Below are positions 1 through 10,751 of a stretch of 64,000 bases of DNA, piece by piece. Numbering within the stretch: position 1 is the first letter of the stretch; each line of letters starts with the position of its first letter. Under the pieces are notes generated by a model that did no database searches, was not told where the DNA came from, and was given only the letters and a program-made list of their open reading frames with translations. The DNA comes from Streptomyces sp. TRM49041. GTDB lineage: Bacteria; Actinomycetota; Actinomycetes; Streptomycetales; Streptomycetaceae. The DNA lies in contig NZ_VSRY01000091.1 of assembly GCF_008271805.1 (NCBI RefSeq), positions 1 to 64,000 on the forward strand, given 5' to 3'. Both the position numbers and the translations under genes were made by a program.

Positions 1-1
1 C

Positions 2-3000
2 GGCGATCTGTCGCAGAAGGTCACGGTCGATGTGGCCGGTGAGATGCTGGAGTTGAAGAACACCGTCAACACGATGGTGGCGCAGCTCTCGTCGTTCGCC
101 GACCAGGTGACCCGTATGGCGCGGGACGTGGGCACGGAGGGCCGACTGGGCGGCCAGGCGCGCGTCGACGGTGTGTCCGGTACGTGGAAGGAGCTCACCG
201 ACTCCGTCAACTTCATGGCCGGCAACCTCACCTCGCAGGTGCGGCAGATCGCCCAGGTGACGACGGCCGTGGCACGCGGTGATCTGTCGCAGAAGATCGA
301 CGTGGACGCGCGCGGTGAGATCCTGGAGCTGAAGAACACCATCAACACGATGGTGGACCAGCTCTCCGCGTTCGCCGAGCAGGTGACCCGGGTCGCCCGC
401 GAGGTGGGCACCGACGGTCGGCTCGGCGGCCAGGCGCAGGTGCCCGGCGTCGCCGGTGTGTGGCGCGACCTGACGGACTCCGTGAACGGCATGGCCGGGA
501 ACCTCACCGCCCAGGTGCGCAACATCGCCCAGGTGGCCACCGCGGTCGCGCGCGGTGATCTGTCGCAGAAGATCGACGTGGACGCGCGCGGTGAGATCCT
601 GGAGCTGAAGAACACCCTCAACACGATGGTGGACCAGCTGTCCAACTTCGCCGAGCAGGTCACCCGGGTCGCCCGTGAGGTGGGTACCGAGGGCATCCTG
701 GGCGGCCAGGCCGAGGTGCAGGGCGTCTCCGGCACCTGGAAGGACCTCACCCAGTCCGTCAACTCGATGGCGAACAACCTGACCTCGCAGGTGCGTAACA
801 TCGCCGAGGTCACGACGGCTGTGGCGCGCGGCGACCTGTCCAAGAAGATCACCGTCGATGCGCGGGGCGAGATCCTCGACCTGGTCACCACCGTCAACAC
901 GATGGTCGACCAGCTGTCGAACTTCGCGGACGAGGTCACGCGTGTGGCCCGCGAGGTGGGTACGGAGGGCATTCTCGGCGGCCAGGCGCGCGTACGCGGC
1001 GTCACCGGCATCTGGAAGGACCTCAGCGACAACGTCAACGTGATGGCCAACAACCTCACCTCGCAGGTGCGGAACATCTCGCGGGTGTCGTCGGCCGTCG
1101 CCAATGGCGACCTGACCAAGAAGGTGACCGTCGAGGCGCGCGGTGAGGTCGCCGAACTCGCCGACACGGTCAACACGATGGTGACGACGCTGTCGTCGTT
1201 CGCGGACGAGGTCACGCGTGTGGCCCGCGAGGTGGGCACCGAGGGCGAACTGGGCGGCCAGGCGCGCGTGCCGGGTGTCTCCGGTACGTGGAAGGACCTC
1301 ACCGAGTCGGTGAACTCGATGGCGTCCAACCTGACCGGTCAGGTGCGGCAGATCGCCGCCGTCACCACCGCCATCGCCAAGGGCGACCTCACGAAGAAGA
1401 TCGACATCGATGCCCGCGGTGAGATCCAGGAGCTGAAGAACACCATCAACACGATGGTCGACCAGCTGTCGTCGTTCGCCGAGGAGGTCACCCGGGTCGC
1501 CCGCGAGGTGGGTACGGAGGGCATCCTCGGCGGCCAGGCGCGCGTACGGGACGTCGACGGCACGTGGCGCGACCTGACCGAGTCCGTGAACGAGATGGCC
1601 GGAAACCTCACCCGGCAGGTGCGCGCCATCGCGGCCGTCGCCACCGCGGTGACCCGCGGCGACCTCAACCTGAAGATCGACGTGGACGCGGCCGGCGAGA
1701 TCCAGGTCCTCCAGGACAACATCAACACCATGATCGCCAACCTGCGTGACACCACCCTCGCCAACGAGGAGCAGGACTGGCTGAAGGGCAACCTGGCCCG
1801 TATCTCGGGTCTGATGCAGGGCCGTCGCGACCTCGACGACGTCGCCTCGCTCATCATGAGCGAGCTCACGCCGGTCGTCTCGGCCCAGCACGGCGCGTTC
1901 TTCCTGGCCGTCCCCTCGGGCGGCGGCTCCGGCGGCGCCACGGCGGCGGGCCCGGGTACGGCGGCGACGGCGGCGGCCGCCGCGGCCGAGGCGGGCGGTG
2001 AGGACGGCCGTTCGTACGAGCTGCGGATGCGCGCCAGCTACGGCTACTCGGCCGGATCCATGCCGACGTCGTTCACCCCGGGCGAGACCCTCATCGGGAC
2101 GGCGGCCGAGGAGAAGCGCACCATTCAGGTCAACGTTCCGCCGGGTTATCTGAAGATCTCCTCCGGCCTCGGCGAGGCCGCGCCCGCGCATGTGGTGGTG
2201 CTGCCGGTGCTGTTCGAGGGGAAGGTCCTCGGTGTGATCGAGCTGGCGTCGTTCCAGCCGTTCACGCAGATCCAGCGGGACTTCCTCAACCAGATCGCCG
2301 AGATGATCGCGACGAGCGTCAACACCATCAGCGTCAACACCAAGACCGAGGTGCTGCTGAAGCAGTCGCAGGAGCTGACCGAGCAGCTGCGCGAGCGCTC
2401 CGCCGAGCTGGAGAACCGGCAGAAGGCCCTGCAGGACTCCAACGCCGAACTGGAGGAGAAGGCGGAGCTGCTGGCGCAGCAGAACCGCGACATCGAGGTG
2501 AAGAACACCGAGATCGAGGAGGCCCGGCAGGTCCTGGAGGAGCGGGCCGAGCAGCTCGCCGTCTCCATGCGCTACAAGAGCGAGTTCCTCGCGAACATGT
2601 CGCACGAGCTGCGTACCCCGCTCAACTCGCTGCTCATCCTGGCCAAGCTGCTCGCGGACAACGCGGAGGGCAACCTGTCCCCTAAGCAGGTCGAGTTCGC
2701 CGAGACGATCCACGGCGCCGGCTCCGATCTGCTGCAGCTCATCAACGACATCCTCGACCTGTCGAAGGTCGAGGCGGGCAAGATGGACGTCAGCCCGACC
2801 CGCATCGCGCTGGTGCAGCTGGTCGACTACGTGGAGGCGACGTTCCGGCCGCTGACGGCGGAGAAGGGCCTGGACTTCTCCGTGAGGGTCTCTCCGGAGC
2901 TGCCCGCGACGCTGCACACCGACGAACAGCGGCTGCTTCAGGTGCTCCGCAACCTGCTCTCCAACGCGGTGAAGTTCACCGACACGGGAGCGGTGGAGCT

Positions 3001-4099
3001 GGTGATCCGCCCGGCCAAGGCCGATGTGCCGCCGTCGATCCGCGAGCAGCTCCTCGAGGCGGGCTCGCTGCGCGACCCTGAGGCCGATCTGATCGCGTTC
3101 TCGGTGACCGACACCGGCATCGGGATCGCCGCCAGCAAGATGCGGGTCATCTTCGAGGCGTTCAAGCAGGCGGACGGCACGACCAGCCGCAAGTACGGCG
3201 GTACGGGGCTCGGGCTGTCCATCAGCCGCGAGATCGCCCGGCTGCTCGGCGGCGAGATCCACGCGGCGAGCGAACCGGGCCGCGGCTCGACGTTCACGCT
3301 GTACCTGCCGCTGCACGTCAACGAGCTGCCGCCGCACGGCTACGGGCAGCTGCCGGGCCTCCCGCAGGACCTGCGCCCCGGCTTGGCCGACGAGACGGCG
3401 CTCGACGCGCCGGGCGTGCTCCCCATGGCGCCGCCCGCCGGTCCCGTGCCCCCCGCCGTCCCTCCCACGCCGGCCTCCTTTGCGGGACCGGGCGCGGGCC
3501 CGGCGGCGGGTGCGGCTCCGGCGGACGCGCGTACGGCGGGTACGGGCGCGCTGTTCCGGCACAGGCGGAAGGCGAAGGCCGGGGCGGAGCCCCGGGCGGC
3601 GCTGCCGGGCCAGGGCGGGCAGCAGGCCGCGTCGGCCGCCCAGGGCGGGCAGCAGGCGGGTCAGGCCGGGCAGGAGACGCCGGCCGGGCAGGAGGCGCAG
3701 GAGCCGCGCCGCGCGTTCCGGTTCAGCGGCGAGAAGGTGCTCATCGTCGACGACGACATCCGTAACGTCTTCGCGCTGACCAGCGTCCTGGAGCAGCACG
3801 GGCTGTCCGTGCTGTACGCGGAGAACGGCCGTGAGGGCATCGAAGTCCTGGAGCAGCACGACGATGTGACGGTCGTCCTGATGGACATCATGATGCCCGA
3901 GATGGACGGGTACGCCACCACCACGGCGATCCGCAGGATGCCGCAGTTCGCCGGGCTGCCGATCATCGCGCTGACGGCGAAGGCGATGAAGGGCGACCGC
4001 GAGAAGGCCATCGAGTCCGGGGCTTCCGATTACGTGACGAAACCGGTCGACCCGGATCACCTTCTCTCCGTAATGGATCAGTGGATGCACGGGGAGTGA
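2..4099 (+). CDS. osaA: Hybrid sensor histidine kinase with a HAMP array (OsaA), 5' partial
   Basis: The reading frame is open from base 2, so the start lies outside the window. Seven HAMP-type units with a 92-codon (276 bp) period run from the left edge to about 1760. Each has a GDL-KI-VDARGEI stretch followed by an NTMVDQL helix and a second, divergent half. A GAF-like domain follows (about 1790-2330), then a charged coiled coil (about 2350-2570). The HisKA box [14 protein letters not shown] has its phospho-His codon at 2603. The HATPase N and G boxes follow ([21 protein letters not shown]). A Gly/Gln/Ala-rich linker (about 3440-3710) leads to a receiver domain with Asp at 3884 ([10 protein letters not shown]) and Lys in YVTKPVD. 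No membrane segment lies in the visible part. In Streptomyces this architecture next to a matching response regulator is OsaA, a kinase needed for osmoadaptation. The name rests on architecture and neighbour, not on a full alignment. Confidence 0.9.
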   Translation, partial: GDLSQKVTVDVAGEMLELKNTVNTMVAQLSSFADQVTRMARDVGTEGRLGGQARVDGVSGTWKELTDSVNFMAGNLTSQVRQIAQVTTAVARGDLSQKIDVDARGEILELKNTINTMVDQLSAFAEQVTRVAREVGTDGRLGGQAQVPGVAGVWRDLTDSVNGMAGNLTAQVRNIAQVATAVARGDLSQKIDVDARGEILELKNTLNTMVDQLSNFAEQVTRVAREVGTEGILGGQAEVQGVSGTWKDLTQSVNSMANNLTSQVRNIAEVTTAVARGDLSKKITVDARGEILDLVTTVNTMVDQLSNFADEVTRVAREVGTEGILGGQARVRGVTGIWKDLSDNVNVMANNLTSQVRNISRVSSAVANGDLTKKVTVEARGEVAELADTVNTMVTTLSSFADEVTRVAREVGTEGELGGQARVPGVSGTWKDLTESVNSMASNLTGQVRQIAAVTTAIAKGDLTKKIDIDARGEIQELKNTINTMVDQLSSFAEEVTRVAREVGTEGILGGQARVRDVDGTWRDLTESVNEMAGNLTRQVRAIAAVATAVTRGDLNLKIDVDAAGEIQVLQDNINTMIANLRDTTLANEEQDWLKGNLARISGLMQGRRDLDDVASLIMSELTPVVSAQHGAFFLAVPSGGGSGGATAAGPGTAATAAAAAAEAGGEDGRSYELRMRASYGYSAGSMPTSFTPGETLIGTAAEEKRTIQVNVPPGYLKISSGLGEAAPAHVVVLPVLFEGKVLGVIELASFQPFTQIQRDFLNQIAEMIATSVNTISVNTKTEVLLKQSQELTEQLRERSAELENRQKALQDSNAELEEKAELLAQQNRDIEVKNTEIEEARQVLEERAEQLAVSMRYKSEFLANMSHELRTPLNSLLILAKLLADNAEGNLSPKQVEFAETIHGAGSDLLQLINDILDLSKVEAGKMDVSPTRIALVQLVDYVEATFRPLTAEKGLDFSVRVSPELPATLHTDEQRLLQVLRNLLSNAVKFTDTGAVELVIRPAKADVPPSIREQLLEAGSLRDPEADLIAFSVTDTGIGIAASKMRVIFEAFKQADGTTSRKYGGTGLGLSISREIARLLGGEIHAASEPGRGSTFTLYLPLHVNELPPHGYGQLPGLPQDLRPGLADETALDAPGVLPMAPPAGPVPPAVPPTPASFAGPGAGPAAGAAPADARTAGTGALFRHRRKAKAGAEPRAALPGQGGQQAASAAQGGQQAGQAGQETPAGQEAQEPRRAFRFSGEKVLIVDDDIRNVFALTSVLEQHGLSVLYAENGREGIEVLEQHDDVTVVLMDIMMPEMDGYATTTAIRRMPQFAGLPIIALTAKAMKGDREKAIESGASDYVTKPVDPDHLLSVMDQWMHGE

Positions 4100-4343
4100 T
4101 CGAAGATTGCACGAGTTTCTATAGCCTGCTGACCGACTGTGGCTCAAGGCGTGTGAGAGAGCGGCATTCGGGGAACCTTCTGGTCTCTCGCCGCGTTTCT
4201 GCTACGTGCACAGTGACATCGCGGTGACAGGGTGTGGCGACAGGCGGGGTGCGGCTACCATGACCGGCACAAGGACGGACGGCACAAGGGAGTCGTCCCC
4301 TGGGGCGGCGCCCGGCCAACTGCCGGGGCGAGGAGGACGGGCC

Positions 4344-5024
4344 ATGGTGCAGAAGGCCAAGATCCTCCTGGTCGATGACCGGCCGGAGAATCTGCTGGCG
4401 CTGGAGGCCATCCTCTCTGCGCTCGATCAGACGCTGGTACGGGCATCGTCAGGGGAGGAAGCGCTCAAAGCGCTGCTGACGGACGACTTCGCGGTCATCC
4501 TGCTGGATGTCCAGATGCCGGGGATGGACGGCTTCGAAACCGCCGCGCACATCAAGCGCAGGGAACGCACCCGAGACATTCCGATCATCTTTCTGACCGC
4601 CATCAATCACGGCCCCCACCACACCTTCCGGGGATACGCCGCGGGCGCGGTCGACTACATCTCCAAACCCTTCGACCCGTGGGTGCTCCGCGCCAAGGTC
4701 TCCGTGTTCGTCGAGCTGTACATGAAGAACTGTCAGCTCCGCGAGCAGGCCGCCCTCCTGCGCCTCCAGCTGGAGGGCAGCAACGGCGGTCAGGGCGGAG
4801 TCGCCGCCAAGGAGTCCGCGGGTCTCCTCGCCGAACTCTCCGCGCGGCTCGCGGCCGTCGAAGAGCAGGCCGAGGCGCTGTCCAAACAACTCGACGACGA
4901 GTCGGCGGACGCCGCGGCCGTCGCCACCGCCGCACACCTGGAGCGCAAACTCACCGGGCTGCGGCGGGCGCTGGACGCACTGGAGCCCGGCACCGGAGGC
5001 GGCGGCTCCGCCCTCCCCGCCTGA
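4344..5024 (+). CDS. osaB: Response regulator OsaB
   Basis: 226 residues. The start is ATG 4344, with an AGGAGG-like site at about 4330-4336. An in-frame ATG exists at 4206 but lacks a ribosome-binding site and would add a low-complexity leader. The N-terminal receiver domain (about residues 4-125) has acidic D11-D12, phospho-Asp D55 in ILLDVQMPGMDG, and Lys in YISKPFD. There is no DNA-binding domain. Residues about 135-215 form a predicted coiled coil of Glu/Ala/Leu-rich helices. It lies 244 bp downstream of osaA on the same strand. This matches the OsaA-OsaB pair, in which OsaB is the likely partner. Without an output domain it probably acts through protein contacts (inference). Confidence 0.9.
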   Translation: MVQKAKILLVDDRPENLLALEAILSALDQTLVRASSGEEALKALLTDDFAVILLDVQMPGMDGFETAAHIKRRERTRDIPIIFLTAINHGPHHTFRGYAAGAVDYISKPFDPWVLRAKVSVFVELYMKNCQLREQAALLRLQLEGSNGGQGGVAAKESAGLLAELSARLAAVEEQAEALSKQLDDESADAAAVATAAHLERKLTGLRRALDALEPGTGGGGSALPA

Positions 5025-5210
5025 CCGCACCACCGACAGGTCCACCCATCGGCCCACCCACCGGGCCACTCGCCGCGCCACACTGGCCCACCCACCGGAC
5101 CACGCGTCCCCATGACCGCGCGTCAGCTTCCCTACAACGCGGAGGCGACACGAACGGGTGAAGCAAGCGGACGCGTGTCCCTCGCCGCTCACACCGGTAA
5201 CCTCACCCCC

Positions 5211-8033
5211 ATGGCCTCACGTACGTCCGGCAAGGGTTCCCAGGGCACGGCGGGCACCGCGAAGCCGCGCGCCGGCCGTACGACTGGCGCCGCGCAGAAG
5301 GCGGCGCCCGGCAAGCCGCCCGCGAAGAAGACCGCCGCCAAGCAGTCCGCATCCGCCAAGAAGACCGCGGCGAAGAAGGCCACCGCCAAGAAGGCGGCCG
5401 CCAAGCCCGCACCCAAGGCGGCACCGTCCCCCACCGGTGGCCTCTACCGCATCGTGCGCGCCGTATGGCTCGGTCTCGCCCACGCGGTCGGTGCCATGTT
5501 CCGGGGCATAGGGCGCGGCGCCAAGGGCCTCGACCCCGCCCACCGCAAGGACGGCCTCGCCCTTCTGCTCCTCGGTCTCGCCCTGATCGTCGCGGCCGGC
5601 ACCTGGGCCAGCCTCCACGGGCCCGTCGGGGACCTCGTCGACATGCTGGTCACGGGGGCCTTCGGCCGGCTCGACCTGCTCGTCCCGCTCCTCGTCGGCG
5701 CGATGGCCGTCCGGCTCATCCTGCACCCCGAGAAGCCCGAGGCGAACGGGCGCATCGTCATCGGCCTGTCCGCCCTCGTCATCGGCGTCCTCGGCCAGGT
5801 CCACATCGCGTGCGGCTCCCCGGGCCGCGACGAGGGCGCCCAGGCCATGCAGGACGCCGGCGGCCTCATCGGCTGGGCCGCGTCCAAGCCGCTGATCTTC
5901 ATGATGGGCGAGGTCCTCGCCGTCCCCATGCTCGTCCTGCTCACCGTGTTCGGGCTGCTCGTGGTCACGGCGACGCCCGTGGCCGCCATCCCACGGCGAC
6001 TGCGGGCGCTCGGCGAGCGCCTGGGCGTCGTCGAGCGGTACGAGGACGAGTGGAGCGACGACGACCAGCGGTACGACGAGCAGTGGCGGGGGGCCCTGCC
6101 CGCCCGTCCCCGCCGCCGTGGGGCCACCGGTGCCGCCGGGGCCGACGCGTACGACCCCGAGCGGGCCGAGGAGGAGGCGCTCACCCGGCGTGGGCGGCCC
6201 CGGACCCGAAAGGCACCGGCCCCCGCCGAGCCCGGCTTCGACCGGCGCATGGACGCCGTCGACATCGCCGCGGCCGCCGCGGCGGACCTCGACGGCGCCG
6301 TGCTGAACGGCATGCCGCCGTCGCCGCTCGTCGCCGACCTGACCCGGGACGTCACCGCCGACCGCGACCTGGCGACCGGGGACCGGGGCGGGGACCGGGA
6401 CCTGGGCGGCCGCGCCGACGCCGCACCCCCCGCGCGGGACGCGGCCCGGCCCGGGCGGGGCGCCCCCGGAGCCGTACCGGACCTGACCAAGCCCGCGCCC
6501 GTACGCGAAGAGGCCGAGCCGCTGCCCCCGCGCGCCGAGCAGCTCCAGCTGTCCGGCGACATCACGTACGCGCTGCCGTCCCTGGACCTGCTGGAGCGCG
6601 GCGGCCCCGGCAAGACGCGCAGTGCCGCCAACGACGCCATCGTCGCCTCGCTGCGGAACGTCTTCTCCGAGTTCAAGGTGGACGCCGACGTCACCGGCTT
6701 CACCCGCGGACCGACGGTCACCCGCTATGAGGTGGAGCTCGGCCCGGCCGTGAAGGTCGAGCGGATCACGGCCCTGACCAAGAACATCGCATACGCCGTG
6801 GCCAGCCCCGACGTCCGGATCATCTCGCCGATCCCCGGCAAGTCCGCCGTCGGCATCGAGATCCCCAACACCGATCGCGAGATGGTCAAGCTCGGCGACG
6901 TGCTGCGGCTCGCGGCCGCCGCCGAGGACGAGCACCCGATGCTGGTCGCGCTGGGCAAGAACGTCGAGGGCGGCTACGAGATGGCCAATCTGACGACGAT
7001 GCCGCACGTCCTGGTGGCCGGTGCCACCGGATCCGGCAAGTCGTCCTGCATCAACTGCCTGATCACCTCGGTGATGATAAGAGCCACCCCCGAGGACGTA
7101 CGGATGGTGCTCGTCGACCCCAAGCGGGTCGAGCTCACCGCGTACGAGGGCATCCCGCACCTCATCACGCCGATCATCACCAACCCCAAGCGGGCCGCGG
7201 AGGCTCTCCAGTGGGTCGTGCGGGAGATGGACCTGCGCTACGACGACCTCGCGGCGTTCGGTTACCGGCACATCGACGACTTCAACGCCGCCGTGCGCAG
7301 CGGCAAGCTCAAGACTCCGGAGGGCAGCGAGCGGGAGCTCCAGCCGTACCCGTATCTGCTGGTCATCGTGGACGAGCTGGCCGACCTGATGATGGTCGCG
7401 CCGCGTGACGTCGAGGACTCCATCGTCCGGATCACCCAGCTGGCCCGCGCCGCCGGCATCCACCTGGTGCTGGCCACACAGCGGCCGTCGGTCGACGTCG
7501 TCACCGGGCTCATCAAGGCAAATGTGCCTTCCCGGCTCGCCTTCGCCACCTCCTCGCTCGCCGACAGCCGGGTCATCCTCGACCAGCCGGGCGCCGAGAA
7601 GCTGATCGGCAAGGGTGACGGGCTCTTCCTGCCGATGGGCGCGAACAAGCCGGTCCGGCTCCAGGGCGCCTTCGTCACGGAGGACGAGGTCTCGGCCGTC
7701 GTCCGGCACTGCAAGGAGCAGATGGCCCCGGTCTTCCGGGACGACGTCACGACCGGCACGAAGCAGAAGAAGGAGATCGACGAGGAGATCGGCGACGACC
7801 TGGACCTGCTGTGCCAGGCGGCCGAGCTGGTCGTGTCCACCCAGTTCGGCTCCACGTCCATGCTCCAGCGGAAGCTGCGCGTCGGCTTCGCGAAGGCGGG
7901 GCGGCTCATGGACCTGATGGAGTCACGGAACATCGTCGGGCCGAGCGAGGGATCCAAGGCCCGGGACGTCCTCGTCAAACCGGACGACCTGGACGGAGTG
8001 CTGGCGGAGATCCGGGGCGGGACCGGCTCCTGA
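5211..8033 (+). CDS. ftsK: DNA translocase FtsK
   Basis: 940 residues. It pumps chromosomal DNA through closing septa, including sporulation septa in Streptomyces. The first 75 residues are Lys/Ala/Thr-rich (repeated AKK and PAKK). About four hydrophobic segments lie between residues 120 and 260. A long charged Arg/Ala/Pro linker runs to about residue 440. The motor core has Walker A GATGSGKS at about residues 604-611 and Walker B LLVIVDELADLMM at about 717. A winged-helix gamma domain sits near the C-terminus (LRVGFAKAGRLMDLME). ATG 5211 is chosen because MASRTSGKG is the usual Streptomyces beginning. GTG 5175 and a further upstream in-frame ATG are possible. Two rare codons, ATA-AGA, sit just after Walker A (7077-7082). 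Confidence 0.96.
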   Translation: MASRTSGKGSQGTAGTAKPRAGRTTGAAQKAAPGKPPAKKTAAKQSASAKKTAAKKATAKKAAAKPAPKAAPSPTGGLYRIVRAVWLGLAHAVGAMFRGIGRGAKGLDPAHRKDGLALLLLGLALIVAAGTWASLHGPVGDLVDMLVTGAFGRLDLLVPLLVGAMAVRLILHPEKPEANGRIVIGLSALVIGVLGQVHIACGSPGRDEGAQAMQDAGGLIGWAASKPLIFMMGEVLAVPMLVLLTVFGLLVVTATPVAAIPRRLRALGERLGVVERYEDEWSDDDQRYDEQWRGALPARPRRRGATGAAGADAYDPERAEEEALTRRGRPRTRKAPAPAEPGFDRRMDAVDIAAAAAADLDGAVLNGMPPSPLVADLTRDVTADRDLATGDRGGDRDLGGRADAAPPARDAARPGRGAPGAVPDLTKPAPVREEAEPLPPRAEQLQLSGDITYALPSLDLLERGGPGKTRSAANDAIVASLRNVFSEFKVDADVTGFTRGPTVTRYEVELGPAVKVERITALTKNIAYAVASPDVRIISPIPGKSAVGIEIPNTDREMVKLGDVLRLAAAAEDEHPMLVALGKNVEGGYEMANLTTMPHVLVAGATGSGKSSCINCLITSVMIRATPEDVRMVLVDPKRVELTAYEGIPHLITPIITNPKRAAEALQWVVREMDLRYDDLAAFGYRHIDDFNAAVRSGKLKTPEGSERELQPYPYLLVIVDELADLMMVAPRDVEDSIVRITQLARAAGIHLVLATQRPSVDVVTGLIKANVPSRLAFATSSLADSRVILDQPGAEKLIGKGDGLFLPMGANKPVRLQGAFVTEDEVSAVVRHCKEQMAPVFRDDVTTGTKQKKEIDEEIGDDLDLLCQAAELVVSTQFGSTSMLQRKLRVGFAKAGRLMDLMESRNIVGPSEGSKARDVLVKPDDLDGVLAEIRGGTGS

Positions 8034-8250
8034 CCTGACCGTGTCTCACCCGTAAGAGAACCGTGAGCAACCGTTTCCCCCGGCCGTACGTCAAGTTGGA
8101 GGAAGGGACGGACAATGGGAGTTCCCGCACCCTGGGCGTGAACGTCCATTCCTATGGCGTACAAACGGCGTCCGCCCGGTTGCTCCACCCTTTCGTACCA
8201 CCCATAGACTGAACCTCCAGCAGGTGGTTACACGCTCGAAAGGCGCCCTC

Positions 8251-9087
8251 GTGTCCATCGGCAACGCCCCCGACGGCAACTCCCCCGAAGACAACCGGCC
8301 TTCGCTCCCCGAGGACGACCGGCCCTCGATCGGCCGCGCGCTCCGTGAAGCACGCATCGACTCAGGCCTGACCGTTGAGGAGGTCAGCAACTCCACGCGC
8401 GTGCGCATCCCCCTCGTGCACGCGATCGAGGAGGACGACTTCTCGCGGTGCGGCGGTGATGTCTACGCCCGCGGACACGTGCGCACGCTCGCACGGGCCG
8501 TCGGGCTCGACCCCGCCGCACTGGTCGAGCAGTACGACGCGGAGCACGGAGGCCGCCCCACACCCACCCCCGCCGCCCCCCTGTTCGAGGCGGAGCGGAT
8601 CCGCCCGGAGCGGCGGCGGCCCAACTGGACCGCCGCCATGGTCGCCGCGATCGTCGCGGTGGTCGGCTTCGTCGGCTTCACCCTTCTCGGGCGGGACGAC
8701 AGCGGCTCCAAGCACGTGGCCGAAGGCCCGGCCCCGTCCCGTTCCGTCAGCCCGCCCGCCAAGCCGGTCCAGCCCGAGCCGTCGCCGCCGGTCGCCTCGG
8801 AGAGCGCGATCGCGGCCGTCCCGCAGGACAAGGTGACGGTGAAGCTCACCGCCATCGACGACAAGAGCTGGATCTCGGCCAAGGCGCGGGACGGCAAGCT
8901 GCTCTTCGACGGCCTGCTCCTGAAGGGCGACTCCAAGACCTTCCAGGACGACGAGCGGCTCGACCTCATCCTCGGCAACGCCGGGGCGATCGAGCTCTAC
9001 GTGAACGGCAAGAAGGTCGAGGACGAGTTCGCCCGCGGCCAGGTCGAACGGCTGTCGTATACGAAGGGTGACCCGCAGGTGGGCTGA
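8251..9087 (+). CDS. RodZ-like membrane protein with HTH and DUF4115 domains
   Basis: 278 residues. GTG 8251 is preceded by GAAAGG at 8238-8243; an in-frame TTG-type start further upstream has no such site. Residues about 22-85 form an HTH_25/Xre-like domain ([20 protein letters not shown]). One membrane helix lies at about 127-149. A Pro/Ser-rich spacer leads to a C-terminal beta-rich DUF4115 domain (about 200-275, [17 protein letters not shown]). This is the RodZ plan, in which the HTH end is cytoplasmic and contacts the MreB cytoskeleton. In actinobacteria the role is less clear, and the position between ftsK and rimO is the main context. The domain call is firm; a cell-shape role is inference. 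Confidence 0.85.
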   Translation: MSIGNAPDGNSPEDNRPSLPEDDRPSIGRALREARIDSGLTVEEVSNSTRVRIPLVHAIEEDDFSRCGGDVYARGHVRTLARAVGLDPAALVEQYDAEHGGRPTPTPAAPLFEAERIRPERRRPNWTAAMVAAIVAVVGFVGFTLLGRDDSGSKHVAEGPAPSRSVSPPAKPVQPEPSPPVASESAIAAVPQDKVTVKLTAIDDKSWISAKARDGKLLFDGLLLKGDSKTFQDDERLDLILGNAGAIELYVNGKKVEDEFARGQVERLSYTKGDPQVG

Positions 9088-9110
9088 CCGCCCGGGTTCA
9101 CCGGCCCTGT

Positions 9111-9160
9111 CGCAGGCCCCGCCCGTACCACCGGCTTCGGTGGTACGGGCGGGGCCTGCG
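9111..9160 (+). terminator. Very strong perfect hairpin between the RodZ-like gene and rimO
   Basis: A perfect 23-bp inverted repeat (9111-9133 and 9138-9160) has a GCTT loop and begins 23 bp after the upstream stop codon. There is no U-tract, as is usual in Streptomyces. It probably terminates the upstream transcript before rimO. Confidence 0.75.
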
Positions 9161-9248
9161 GCGGTGGGGAGGGGGTCGGGAGGCGGCAGGGGCCGGGTGC
9201 CAGACCTGTGCGCGGGAGGTACGGCCGGGACAAAGTAGTCTTGAGCCC

Positions 9249-10751
9249 ATGCCCGAACGCCGTACCGTCGCCCTTGTCACTCTTGGCTGCGCCCGTAACG
9301 AGGTGGACTCGGAGGAGCTCGCAGGCCGCCTGGCAGCGGACGGCTGGGACCTCGTCGAGGCAGCCGCCGAAGCCGATGTCGCCGTCGTCAACACCTGCGG
9401 CTTCGTCGAGGCCGCCAAGAAGGACTCCGTCGACGCCCTCCTCGAAGCGAACGATCTGAAGGACCACGGCAGGACCCAGGCCGTCGTCGCCGTCGGCTGT
9501 ATGGCCGAGCGGTACGGCAAGGAACTCGCCGAGGCCCTGCCCGAGGCCGACGGGGTGCTGGGCTTCGACGACTACGCCGACATCTCCGACCGCCTCCAGA
9601 CCATCCTGAACGGCGGCACCCACGCCTCCCACACCCCGCGCGACCGGCGCAAGCTGCTGCCCCTGAGCCCCGTCGAGCGGCAGGAGGCCGCCGCGGCCGT
9701 CGCCCTGCCCGGCCACGGCGCCGCGGAGGGCCCCACGGAGCTCGCTGAGGCCCCGGCGGACCTGCCCGAGGGTCTCGCCCCGGCCTCTGGCCCGCGCGCG
9801 CCCCTGCGGCGACGTCTGGACACCAGCCCGGTCGCGTCCGTGAAGCTCGCCTCCGGCTGCGACCGGCGCTGCTCGTTCTGCGCCATCCCGTCGTTCCGCG
9901 GCTCCTTCGTCTCGCGGCGCCCCAGCGATGTGCTCGGCGAGACGCGCTGGCTCGCCGAGCAGGGCGTCAAGGAGATCATGCTGGTCTCCGAGAACGACAC
10001 CTCGTACGGCAAGGACCTCGGTGACATCCGGCTCCTGGAGACCCTGCTGCCCGAGCTGGCCGCCGTCGACGGCATCGAGCGCGTTCGCGTCAGCTATCTG
10101 CAGCCCGCCGAGATGCGGCCCGGCCTGATCGACGTCCTGACGTCCACCGAGAAGGTCGCGCCCTACTTCGACCTGTCCTTCCAGCACTCGGCGCCCGCCG
10201 TGCTGCGCTCCATGCGCCGCTTCGGCGACACGGACCGGTTCCTGGAGCTGCTGGACACCATCCGAGGCAAGGCCCCGCAGGCCGGAGTGCGGTCCAACTT
10301 CATCGTCGGCTTTCCCGGCGAGACCGAGGAGGACTTCGCCGAACTCGAACGCTTCCTCACGCACGCACGCCTGGACGCCATCGGTGTGTTCGGCTATTCG
10401 GACGAGGACGGCACCGAGGCCGCCACGTACGAGGCCAAGCTGGACCAGGAGGTCGTCGACGGGCGCCTCGCGCACCTGTCCCGGCTCGCCGAGGAGCTCA
10501 CCGCCCAGCGCGCCGAGGAGCGGCTCGGGGAGACCCTGGAGGTGCTGGTCGAGTCCGTCGAGGGCGACGACCTCGACGAGGACGAGTACGCCGGCGCCGG
10601 CCGCGCGGAGCACCAGGCGCCCGAGACCGACGGCCAGGTCCTCTTCACGGCGAGCGACGGCCTCGCCGTGGGCCATATGGTCAAGGCCAAGGTCGTGGGT
10701 ACGGAAGGTGTCGACCTGGTGGCCGAGGTTCTCGAGGAGGCGGGCAGATGA
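9249..10751 (+). CDS. rimO: Ribosomal protein S12 methylthiotransferase RimO
   Basis: 500 residues. It is a radical-SAM enzyme that adds a methylthio group to an aspartate of ribosomal protein uS12. The N-terminal MTTase domain has its three cluster cysteines in [13 protein letters not shown] and VGCMAERYG. The radical-SAM motif is CDRRCSFC, in the RimO-type context [21 protein letters not shown]-terminal TRAM-like segment follows. The ASGCDRRC context and PALRGKE-free sequence separate it from the MiaB in this same window. An Ala/Pro-rich insertion (about residues 145-190) precedes the radical-SAM core. Its stop overlaps the pgsA start by 4 bases (ATGA), which implies translational coupling. 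Confidence 0.95.
   Translation: MPERRTVALVTLGCARNEVDSEELAGRLAADGWDLVEAAAEADVAVVNTCGFVEAAKKDSVDALLEANDLKDHGRTQAVVAVGCMAERYGKELAEALPEADGVLGFDDYADISDRLQTILNGGTHASHTPRDRRKLLPLSPVERQEAAAAVALPGHGAAEGPTELAEAPADLPEGLAPASGPRAPLRRRLDTSPVASVKLASGCDRRCSFCAIPSFRGSFVSRRPSDVLGETRWLAEQGVKEIMLVSENDTSYGKDLGDIRLLETLLPELAAVDGIERVRVSYLQPAEMRPGLIDVLTSTEKVAPYFDLSFQHSAPAVLRSMRRFGDTDRFLELLDTIRGKAPQAGVRSNFIVGFPGETEEDFAELERFLTHARLDAIGVFGYSDEDGTEAATYEAKLDQEVVDGRLAHLSRLAEELTAQRAEERLGETLEVLVESVEGDDLDEDEYAGAGRAEHQAPETDGQVLFTASDGLAVGHMVKAKVVGTEGVDLVAEVLEEAGR

Noticed and set aside
2..1760. Regular 276-bp repeats as a possible CRISPR or satellite
   Set aside because: They encode successive HAMP units in an open reading frame.
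4206..4343. N-terminal extension of OsaB from ATG 4206
   Set aside because: No ribosome-binding site, disordered sequence, and a good site exists at ATG 4344.
5217..7709. An 830-residue minus-strand open frame over ftsK
   Set aside because: Antisense shadow of FtsK; no ribosome-binding site or family motif.
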